Positions 14,055 to 19,658 of a DNA stretch of 19,658 bases are shown one piece after another (within the stretch, counting starts at the first letter, position 1; the number at the start of each line of letters is the position of its first letter). Below the pieces are notes generated by a model that was given only the letters and a program-made list of their open reading frames with translations, was not told where the DNA came from and did no database searches. The stretch is from SXPK01 sp041168165. Its GTDB lineage: Bacteria > Planctomycetota > UBA1135 > UBA2386. Where the stretch lies: the NCBI GenBank assembly GCA_041168165.1, contig JBEELK010000045.1, forward strand, positions 1 to 19,658. Direction: 5' to 3'. Made by a program: the position numbers and the translations under genes.

Positions 14055-14408
14055 TCACTTGTCCTGGATCGCCATCCAGCCCGAGCCCTCGATCAGAAGG
14101 CTCTGCATCTGGCCGTCGGTCGGCTCGACCTTGAGGTGCTGGAAGCCCGTGCCGTGGCCATCCCACGCATCGTCAAACCAGAAGCACGCGGCATCGGTGA
14201 TGCAGAAGTCACCAACCTTGGCGCACACCGTGAGCAACGGAATCACCAGCACGACGTGCAAGACGCCATTCATGACCGGGGTCTGGACGTAGAGCCGGTT
14301 GTCCCAGTCGTCGACCGTGCGGGCCAGCTGGTGCGGGCCTGCGGCGCAGGCGGTGGAAAGGGCCGCCGCGATGCCGACGGCGAGGATGTTGAGAAGGTTG
14401 TTGTTCAT
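14055..14408 (-). CDS. Small putative lipoprotein, DUF3332-like
   Basis: A 117-residue protein. An N-terminal hydrophobic stretch (LLNILAVGIAAALSTAC) ends at C21 in STAC. That is an imperfect lipobox, since Ser rather than Leu is at -3, so lipidation is likely but cleavage by signal peptidase I cannot be excluded. The mature part has a hydrophobic segment at about 47-63 (GVLHVVLVIPLLTVC), cysteines at 62, 69 and 75, and the aromatic/acidic stretch CFWFDDAWDG. The order VDDWDN...hydrophobic..IP...GD...FW recalls DUF3332-type small envelope proteins, but the match is from memory and weak. ATG 14408 is the only sensible start; no SD is seen. A strong inverted repeat lies 17 nt upstream of the start. 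It is divergent from the AtuA-type gene. The function is unknown. Confidence 0.7.
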   Translation of the reverse strand: MNNNLLNILAVGIAAALSTACAAGPHQLARTVDDWDNRLYVQTPVMNGVLHVVLVIPLLTVCAKVGDFCITDAACFWFDDAWDGHGTGFQHLKVEPTDGQMQSLLIEGSGWMAIQDK

Positions 14409-14425
14409 GGCGAGGGTCAGGAATG

Positions 14426-14444
14426 CACGGCGGGATCCGCCGTG
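14426..14444. repeat. Perfect 8-bp inverted repeat upstream of the lipoprotein gene
   Basis: CACGGCGG-GAT-CCGCCGTG lies 17 nt before the lipoprotein ATG on the complement. It could be an operator or a hairpin in the 5' leader. Confidence 0.7.
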
Positions 14445-14538
14445 ACAGGATCATGCTGCGTCGGACTCCGGGCGCCACACATTCGCACCACCGCCACCGG
14501 GCGAAAGGAATGCGGCCCAGCGGCTGCGCCTGGGGAAT

Positions 14539-14553
14539 CCGGGGCTCCCCCGG
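14539..14553. repeat. 6-bp inverted repeat next to the -10-like box of the AtuA-type gene
   Basis: CCGGGG-CTC-CCCCGG directly precedes a TATCCT box at 14555-14560, which lies 14 nt before the ATG at 14575. It is placed where a repressor could overlap a promoter, but no -35 match is visible. Confidence 0.5.
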
Positions 14554-14574
14554 CTATCCTGCTCGGCCTCCAAC

Positions 14575-15936
14575 ATGCGCGACAAGGTTCTCATCGGCTA
14601 CGGCCAGGGCTTCTGGGGCGACTCGATCCTGGGCCCTGTGCGTCTCGTCCGCGAAGGCCCCCTCGACTATCTGGCGCTCGACTACCTCGCCGAAGTCACC
14701 ATGAGCATCATGCAGAAGCTCAAGGGGCGAAATCCGAAGGCGGGTTACGCCACGGACTTCGTCGCGATGCTCGCGCGCGTGCTGCCTGAGGTGCACCAGA
14801 AGGGCATCAAGGTCATCGCCAACGCCGGCGGCGTGAACCCGGGCGCGTGCCTCGACGCCGTGCTCGACCTCGCGAAGAAGCAAGGCATCAAGGGCCTCAA
14901 GGTCGGCATCATCGAGGGCGACGACATCCTGACGCGCATCCCCGATCTGGTTGGCAGCGGCCACATGCTCGCCAACATGGATGACGGCCGCGCGTTGTCC
15001 GCCGTGCAGGACCGCATCCTGTCGGCCAACGTCTACATCGGCGCATTCGCCGTCGCCGAGTGTCTGCGCCAAGGCGCGCAGATCGTGATCGGCGGCCGCC
15101 TCACCGATCCCGCGCTCGTCGCCGGCCCGATGATCCACGAGTTTGGTTGGGGTCCGCAGGACTTCGACAAGCTCGCGGCGGGCACGATGGCGGGCCACAT
15201 CGCCGAGTGCGGCGCGCAGTGCACTGGCGGCAACTTCACCGGCTGGCGCGACGTGAAGGACTTCGTGCGCATCGGCTATCCGGTGATCGAAGCGAGCCCC
15301 GATGGCTCGTTTGTCGTGACGAAGCACGAAGGCACCGGCGGCCTCGTCAACCGCGAGACCGTGATCTCGCAGTTGCTCTACGAGATGGGCGATCCCAATC
15401 GCTACCTCGGCCCCGACTGCACGGCGGACTTCACGAGCGCAAAGATCGAAGAAGTCGGCAAGGACCGCGTGCGCTTGTCTGGCATCAAGGGCGGCCCCGC
15501 GACGCCGACCTACAAGGTCTCGATCAGCTACCAGAACGGCTTCAAGACGACGGGCCAACTCACCGTCAGCGGACCCGACGCAGTCGCGAAGGCCAAACTC
15601 TGCGCCGACATCGTCTGGGGCCGTCTCGCCCTCGATGGCTGCACGTTCCAAGAGCACGAGAAGATCGTCGAGATCGTCGGCGCAGGCGTCTGCCACGAAG
15701 GCATCGCCAAGCCGACGGACCCGCCGGAGGTCGTGTTGCGCATGGGCGTGAAGTGCAACGACGAGGACAAGGTCGATCGCTTCGGCATGGAGATCGTGCC
15801 GCTCGTCACGAGCGGCCCGCCAGGCGTCACCGGCTTTGCCGGCGGCCGCCCGAAGGCGACGGACATCGTCGGCTACTGGCCGGCGCTGCTGCAGAAGGAC
15901 CAGGTCAAGACGCGCGTTCGCGTGGAGGTGACGTGA
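14575..15936 (+). CDS. AtuA/DUF1446 family protein
   Basis: A 453-residue protein that matches the acyclic-terpene-utilisation AtuA family (DUF1446) over its full length. It starts VLIGYGQGFWGDS, then has IANAGGVNPG at about 81-90, the stretch GGRLTDPALVAGP at about 173-185, and the Cys-containing HIAECGAQCTGGNF at about 208-221. Late Gly-rich motifs include GPPGVTGFAGGRPK. Family members sit in gene sets for degradation of terpenes and branched or unusual acyl-CoAs, but the reaction they catalyse is not settled. No such catabolic genes are visible here, so the substrate is unknown. ATG 14575 gives the family's normal N-terminus and lacks an SD; a TATCCT box lies 14 nt upstream. The stop overlaps the start of the next gene by one base (TGATG), so the two are translationally coupled. 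Cytoplasmic. Confidence 0.9.
   Translation: MRDKVLIGYGQGFWGDSILGPVRLVREGPLDYLALDYLAEVTMSIMQKLKGRNPKAGYATDFVAMLARVLPEVHQKGIKVIANAGGVNPGACLDAVLDLAKKQGIKGLKVGIIEGDDILTRIPDLVGSGHMLANMDDGRALSAVQDRILSANVYIGAFAVAECLRQGAQIVIGGRLTDPALVAGPMIHEFGWGPQDFDKLAAGTMAGHIAECGAQCTGGNFTGWRDVKDFVRIGYPVIEASPDGSFVVTKHEGTGGLVNRETVISQLLYEMGDPNRYLGPDCTADFTSAKIEEVGKDRVRLSGIKGGPATPTYKVSISYQNGFKTTGQLTVSGPDAVAKAKLCADIVWGRLALDGCTFQEHEKIVEIVGAGVCHEGIAKPTDPPEVVLRMGVKCNDEDKVDRFGMEIVPLVTSGPPGVTGFAGGRPKATDIVGYWPALLQKDQVKTRVRVEVT
15924..15930 (+). promoter_or_regulatory. Strong Shine-Dalgarno site inside the AtuA-type gene
   Basis: GGAGGTG, 5 nt before ATG 15936. It fixes the start of the small overlapping partner gene. Confidence 0.8.
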
Positions 15937-16250
15937 TGGCGAAGGTGAAGCTCTCCTCGTTTGCCTGGGCTCGCAGCGGCGACAAGGGCGATGGCAGCAA
16001 CGTCGGCATCTTCGTGAAGACGAAGGCCGACTACGAACTGATCAAGAAGGCTCTCACCGTCGACGCCGTGAAGCGCCACTTCCACGGCATCTGCAAGGGC
16101 GAGGTCACGCGCTACGAAGCCGAGAACATGCTCGCGCTCAACTTCCTGCTGCGCGACTCGCTCGGCGGCGGCGGCAGCGAGAGCCTCAAGACCGACGCGC
16201 AGGGCAAGACGCACGGGCTCGCGCTGCTGGAGATGGAAGTCGAGCGCTGA
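15936..16250 (+). CDS. AtuA-associated ferredoxin-fold domain protein
   Basis: A 104-residue protein beginning MAKVKLSSFAWARSGDKGD. The signature RSGDKGDGSNVGI at about 13-25 and ALNFLLRDSLGGGGS at about 68-82 match the small ferredoxin-like-fold domain fused to the C-terminus of larger AtuA proteins; here it is a separate gene. No cysteine cluster is present, so it is not an iron-sulfur ferredoxin. The start is set by GGAGGTG 5 nt upstream and by the TGATG overlap with the preceding stop, which imply equimolar production of two subunits of one complex. It is followed by a strong stem-loop at 16259-16281. The function presumably serves the AtuA-type partner; the substrate is unknown. Confidence 0.88.
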   Translation: MAKVKLSSFAWARSGDKGDGSNVGIFVKTKADYELIKKALTVDAVKRHFHGICKGEVTRYEAENMLALNFLLRDSLGGGGSESLKTDAQGKTHGLALLEMEVER

Positions 16251-16258
16251 GGTCATCG

Positions 16259-16281
16259 GGCCGCGGGCGGCTCCCGCGGCC
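16259..16281 (+). terminator. Terminator after the AtuA-type operon
   Basis: GGCCGCGGG (16259-16267) pairs perfectly with CCCGCGGCC (16273-16281) around CGGCT, 8 nt after the stop at 16250. The T-run after it is weak (GTTCGATCTC). Confidence 0.7.
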
Positions 16282-16442
16282 GTTCGATCTCACCTCGAAA
16301 TCCGAACAGGAAGTGTTCAATCTTCAAGGTGGCTGGACGAGGCCTCGCAACGCATCGACCCCTGGCCCCTTCGGTCTCCACGCTCGACCATCGTGCCGAC
16401 GACGCGCCATGTGCCCGTCGCATCCTCACCGCCCGCACCACT

Positions 16443-17360
16443 ATGACCGAATCGCTGATCCTCCAGCGCCTGCGCAACCGCGCGCGCGCGCGTCGCGCCC
16501 GCATCGTCCTGCCCGAAGTGCACGATCCGCGCACGATCGAAGCGCGCGCGCTGTTGGAACAGGACGGTCTCGCGCAAGTCGTGTGGGTCGAGGATCCCGC
16601 TGCGCATCCGCGCTACGACGAGGTCGCGCAGCACATCTACTCGCGGCGGCGGCAGAAGGGCGTCGACGCGGTGCAGGCAGCGAGCCTCGCGCGCGATCCG
16701 CTGTACTTCGCGGCGTCGCTTGTGGCACTCGGCCACGCCGATGGCGCCGTCAGCGGCGCATGCCACGCGACCGCGAACGTGATCCGCGCCGGCATCCATT
16801 GCCTCGGAACGGCGGTCGACGTGCCGCTCGTCAGCTCGATGTTCTTGATGGTTCGCGGCGACCAAGCGATCAGCTACGCGGACTGCGGCGTCGTGCCAGA
16901 TCCTGACAGCAGCCAGCTCGCGACGATTGCGTTTGCCACTGCGCAGAATCACCAGAAGTTCACCGGCGAGGCGGCGCGCGTCGCGTTCTTGTCGTTTAGC
17001 ACGCGCGGCTCCGCGCAGCATCCGCACGTCGACAAGGTGAAGAGCGCGATGCAGATCTTTCGCGCGCGGCACCCCGAGATCGCATGCGATGGCGACCTGC
17101 AGTTCGACGCGGCCTATGTGCCAGAGGTCGCTGCGCGAAAGTGCCCCGATAGCCCGCTCGGCGGCAAGGCCAACGTGTTTGTGTTCCCCGACCTCGACGC
17201 GGGCAACATCGCCTACAAGATCACCGAGCGTCTCGGCGGCTTCATGGCGCTCGGGCCAATCCTGCAAGGGCTGCACAAGCCGTTCTTGGACCTGTCGCGC
17301 GGCTGCAATGCGCGCGATATCGCGGATGTGGCTGTGATCGCGAGCGCTATGGGCGTGTGA
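16443..17360 (+). CDS. pta: Phosphate acetyltransferase (Pta/PTB family)
   Basis: Interconverts acetyl-CoA plus phosphate with acetyl phosphate plus CoA; phosphate butyryltransferase is the main alternative within the family. The 305-residue protein is the single-domain form. It begins with ARIVLPEVHDPRTIEARAL (about 19-37) and has GAVSGACHATANVIRAG at about 101-117. Later come FSTRGSAQHPHVDKV at about 185-199 and FPDLDAGNIAYKI at about 248-260, ending in GPILQGLHKPFLDLSRGC at about 271-288. The last block, with SRG, carries phosphate/CoA-site residues and resembles Pta more than Ptb. ATG 16443 is chosen because the fold starts about 20 residues later; a GTG at 16329 would add 38 unlikely residues. 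No SD is seen. No acetate kinase gene is adjacent. It converges with the RlmN-type gene, 8 nt apart. Confidence 0.9.
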   Translation: MTESLILQRLRNRARARRARIVLPEVHDPRTIEARALLEQDGLAQVVWVEDPAAHPRYDEVAQHIYSRRRQKGVDAVQAASLARDPLYFAASLVALGHADGAVSGACHATANVIRAGIHCLGTAVDVPLVSSMFLMVRGDQAISYADCGVVPDPDSSQLATIAFATAQNHQKFTGEAARVAFLSFSTRGSAQHPHVDKVKSAMQIFRARHPEIACDGDLQFDAAYVPEVAARKCPDSPLGGKANVFVFPDLDAGNIAYKITERLGGFMALGPILQGLHKPFLDLSRGCNARDIADVAVIASAMGV

Positions 17361-17368
17361 GCGGGCTG

Positions 17369-18385
17369 CTACCCCGCCACTCCGCCCTTGTCCTTCAGTC
17401 GCAACTGCCCGCACGCAGCGCCCGCATCGGGGCCTGACGAATCGCGGATCGTCGCGAGCACGCCGTTCTGCTTGACCGCGCGCACGATCTCCACGATGCG
17501 CTCGCGAGACGGCGCAGAGAACGGCATGCCGGGCACCGCGTTCCACACAATGAAGTTGAGCAGCGCGCGCGTTCCTTGCAGCAACGTGGACACCTGCTGC
17601 ACGTCTTCGTCGCTGTCATTGACGCCGGCGAGCAGCGTCCATTCGAACTGCACAGGCATGCCCATGTCGCGGCCATAGGCGTCGGCGGCGGCGACGATGT
17701 CGACGAGCGCGTCCTTGTGCGCGCGCGGCAGCAACTCGCGGCGGCGCGCGTCATCGGCGACGTGCAGCGACACCGCGAGGCACGGGCGCACCGCGGCTTG
17801 CTTCATGCGCTCGAATGCCTTCACCGAGCCAACCGTCGACACGACCTGCTTCTTGCCGCTGATCTGCGCAACGTCGCGGATGCGCGCGACGGCTTCGAGC
17901 ACGGCGTCGAGATTGTGGCTCGGCTCGCCCATGCCCATGTAGACGACGCGGTCCGTCGGCAATCGCCTGCGCGCGTGCACGACTTGCTCGACGATCTCAT
18001 TGGCGTCGAGGTTGCGTTCGACGCCAAACAACCCGCTCGCGCAGAACTTACAGCCCACGGCGCAGCCGACTTGCGTCGACACACACACGGTGCCCGACGG
18101 CATCGCGACGGTCTCGATGCGGCGCTGGTCATGCAGCTGCACTCCGAGTCGGAACGTGCCGTCCTTGCTGCGCACTTCCTCGACCACGCTGGTGCGCATG
18201 CCGCACGCGAGCCAGTCTTGGAGCGTCTCTGCCTCTTCTGGCGACAGCGTGCGGCCCACCTTGTGGAAGTCCGCGAGCGCGGGCGTGCGACCCTGCGCGA
18301 CGATGCGCTGCGCCATAGCGCCCTTGCCTTCGGGCAACAGGCGCAGGAGGCCGTCGAGGCCAGTGGCGGCAGCGGGCGATGTCAT
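17369..18385 (-). CDS. rlmN: RlmN-type radical SAM rRNA/tRNA adenine C2-methyltransferase
   Basis: RlmN methylates C2 of A2503 in 23S rRNA, and of A37 in some tRNAs, by a radical SAM mechanism with two catalytic cysteines. The 338-residue protein has the cluster motif C108-x3-C112-x2-C115 (VGCAVGCKFC), the family's upstream cysteine C101 (TVCVSTQVGC) and the catalytic cysteine C325 in AACGQL. It also has GMGEP at 151-155, which binds SAM, and WTLLAGVND near 249. All essential residues are therefore present. The N-terminal accessory domain is about 17 residues shorter than in E. coli. The open frame reaches 18499, but the start at 18385 is preferred because the extra residues are unlike the family and would nearly meet the divergent gene. 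No SD is seen. A paralogue with another RNA target cannot be excluded. Confidence 0.88.
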   Translation of the reverse strand: MTSPAAATGLDGLLRLLPEGKGAMAQRIVAQGRTPALADFHKVGRTLSPEEAETLQDWLACGMRTSVVEEVRSKDGTFRLGVQLHDQRRIETVAMPSGTVCVSTQVGCAVGCKFCASGLFGVERNLDANEIVEQVVHARRRLPTDRVVYMGMGEPSHNLDAVLEAVARIRDVAQISGKKQVVSTVGSVKAFERMKQAAVRPCLAVSLHVADDARRRELLPRAHKDALVDIVAAADAYGRDMGMPVQFEWTLLAGVNDSDEDVQQVSTLLQGTRALLNFIVWNAVPGMPFSAPSRERIVEIVRAVKQNGVLATIRDSSGPDAGAACGQLRLKDKGGVAG

Positions 18386-18430
18386 CCGCGCGATCTTGCC
18401 GACATGCGCGCATTGCGCAACAGGCGCGCC

Positions 18431-18458
18431 TTGCGGCGTGGCGCGTTGCGCCGACAAT
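18431..18458 (+). promoter_or_regulatory. Possible promoter of the secreted repeat protein gene
   Basis: TTGCGG (18431-18436) and GACAAT (18453-18458) lie 16 nt apart, 22 nt before ATG 18481, in the 95-bp divergent region. Each hexamer matches consensus at only four positions. Confidence 0.25.
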
Positions 18459-18480
18459 CGAGCGTTCGCCCAACTGCCGC

Positions 18481-19658
18481 ATGCGACGCCAAACTGCACT
18501 GCTGACGTTCTTCTCGCTCGCGCTGTCGTGCTTCGCCGCAGCGCAGCAAACCCAGAGCGCCACGGTGAAGGTCACAGGCCGCGTGGTCACGTGGCAAGGC
18601 AAGCCGGTCGTCGGCGCCGCAGTCGCTTACGCCGGCGAACGCGCGACGACGACTGCGGAGATACAGAAGAACGCGCCATTGCGCACGGACAACGACGGCA
18701 AGTTCTCGATCGACTGCCCGATCCGCGGCGACAAGAACGACCCCGATCCGCCGTTGCTGATGATCGCGCAGAAGGGGATGGCGTCGCTCGGCTTCGCCGT
18801 CAACTTCCGGCACAAGGACATGGAGAAGGGCGTTCGCATCCTGCCGCGCGAGGACACCGACCTCGGCGATCTGGTGATGCCCGAAGGCGAGCGGTTGTTT
18901 GGCCGCGTGCGCGACAAAGACGGCAACGGCATGCCGGGCGTGCGCGTCGTTGCGCGCGACTTGCTCGACAACCATCGCGCGCTGCCCGGGCCGCGCACGC
19001 AGTGTCGCTGCATCGCAGTGACGGACCAAAGCGGCATCTTCTCGCTGCCGACGACGTTGCCGACCGCGGTGGCGCTCGAGTTCGAAGGCAAGGGCTGCTA
19101 CCGCCACACGCAAGCTCCAGTCAGCGTCGGCATGCCGCTCGAAGTGACGCTGCACGCAAGCGGCGAGATCGCGGGTCGCGTTCTCGATGCGGAAGGTCGC
19201 GGCGTCGAAGGCGCGTATGTCTCCGCGGCCTACGAGCGTCGTGGACCCGCGTCCAGGGTGCAGTCGGGACCCGGCGGCATCTTCTCGCTGCCGCTCGACT
19301 ACGACGCGCGCTATCGCGTGGTGGCAATGCGCAGCGACGACAACAAGGAGATGACGCGCACCATCACGCGCAGTCGCGAGTCCGACGTGATGCGCGGCCC
19401 TGCTGGCAACCTCGAGTTGCAGCTGCCCGAAGAACACGCGGTCGAAGACAAGTCGGGCCGCAAGCAATCGCTTCGCGTCGAGGCGTATGCCGCAGACGGA
19501 ACGCCAGTCCCAGGCATTCGCGCAGCAGCCGTGTGGCAGTCGCACGCGCAGCAGAACGTCAATTACATGGAGTATCTGTTCAGCACGACGTTGCCGGACA
19601 GCAAGCCATCTGATGACCACACGGCGATGGTCTATGGCCCGCAAGAGAAGGAGAGCCA
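18481..19658 (+). CDS. Secreted protein with repeated carboxypeptidase-regulatory-like domains (3' end outside window)
   Basis: The frame is open from ATG 18481 to the window edge, giving 392 complete codons with no stop. An N-terminal signal peptide is clear (MRRQTALLTFFSLALSCFAAA), with likely cleavage after A21. At least four beta-sandwich units of the carboxypeptidase-regulatory/Ig-like type follow. Each has the G-R-V...G.P/G-V.GA.V signature: TGRVVTWQGKPVVGAAV at about 32-48, FGRVRDKDGNGMPGVRVVA at about 140-158, AGRVLDAEGRGVEGAYV from about 231, and a looser LRVEAYAADGTPVPGI from about 331. Such domains are non-catalytic and occur in large surface or secreted proteins, and as N-terminal parts of transporters or peptidases. 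What lies further C-terminal cannot be seen. The start lies 95 bp from the divergent RlmN-type gene; no SD is seen. The coding frame is supported by strong G/C at third positions. Confidence 0.85.
   Translation, partial: MRRQTALLTFFSLALSCFAAAQQTQSATVKVTGRVVTWQGKPVVGAAVAYAGERATTTAEIQKNAPLRTDNDGKFSIDCPIRGDKNDPDPPLLMIAQKGMASLGFAVNFRHKDMEKGVRILPREDTDLGDLVMPEGERLFGRVRDKDGNGMPGVRVVARDLLDNHRALPGPRTQCRCIAVTDQSGIFSLPTTLPTAVALEFEGKGCYRHTQAPVSVGMPLEVTLHASGEIAGRVLDAEGRGVEGAYVSAAYERRGPASRVQSGPGGIFSLPLDYDARYRVVAMRSDDNKEMTRTITRSRESDVMRGPAGNLELQLPEEHAVEDKSGRKQSLRVEAYAADGTPVPGIRAAAVWQSHAQQNVNYMEYLFSTTLPDSKPSDDHTAMVYGPQEKES

Noticed and set aside
13011..14789. A 592-codon plus-strand frame spanning several genes
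   Set aside because: It overlaps the membrane-protein gene, the lipoprotein gene and the AtuA start in other frames and runs through the terminator. The Arg-rich translation shows no homology.
16329..16442. Earlier GTG start for pta
   Set aside because: It would add 38 residues not seen in the family, while ATG 16443 gives the normal Pta N-terminus.
18000..19613. A 537-codon plus-strand frame
   Set aside because: It is antisense to rlmN, then a wrong frame of the secreted repeat protein, whose own frame has a signal peptide and clear domains.
1..19658. Defence island, biosynthetic cluster, prophage or mobile element
   Set aside because: No integrase, transposase, nuclease-helicase set, PKS/NRPS or direct-repeat boundary is seen. 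The NYN and Fic-like genes lie near each other but face opposite ways, with birA between, so I do not join them into a system.

Overview
The window is about 19.7 kb of GC-rich bacterial chromosome packed with genes. No intergenic gap exceeds about 205 bp. I see no rRNA, tRNA, CRISPR array, insertion sequence, phage gene or attachment site. It looks like a core-genome stretch of an environmental Gram-negative-type bacterium. The evidence for that is an AsmA-like inner-membrane/periplasmic protein, a likely lipoprotein, secreted proteins with signal peptides and the IspH (MEP) route to isoprenoids. A planctomycete is my best guess, from the style of the secreted proteins, the TPR-linked glycosyltransferase and the scarcity of Shine-Dalgarno (SD) sites on first genes. 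This is inference only.

Layout. 23-3177 (-) is a two-gene unit: a large multidomain protein (methyltransferase-like and degenerate glycosyltransferase-like regions, then an intact-looking family 2 glycosyltransferase and TPRs) followed by a small TPR protein. 3381-4991 (+) holds a NYN/OST-HTH predicted RNase and the biotin-protein ligase. 5022-5801 (-) is a Fic-fold protein whose catalytic motif is destroyed. Diverging from it, 5840-8557 (+) encodes an AsmA-like protein. 8582-12407 (-) reads secreted protein, then ispH, then glutamine-dependent nadE. 12577-13995 (+) is a polytopic membrane protein with a Pro/Ala/Lys/Gln-rich tail. It converges on a small lipoprotein (14055-14408, -) across a perfect 12-bp terminator stem. 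14575-16250 (+) is a coupled pair: an AtuA/DUF1446 protein and its ferredoxin-fold partner. 16443-17360 (+) is a phosphate acetyltransferase, converging on an RlmN-type radical SAM enzyme (17369-18385, -). From 18481 to the window end (+) runs the 5' part of a secreted protein with repeated carboxypeptidase-regulatory-like domains.

The genes are mostly housekeeping or metabolic (NAD, isoprenoids, biotinylation, acetyl-phosphate, rRNA modification), mixed with envelope proteins and lineage-specific unknowns. I do not see one coherent multi-gene novel system. The best leads are the Fic pseudoenzyme, the chimeric glycosyltransferase, and a translation-initiation pattern. In that pattern operon-internal genes carry SD sites, while most first genes lack them and some have a -10-like box only 9-15 nt before the start codon.
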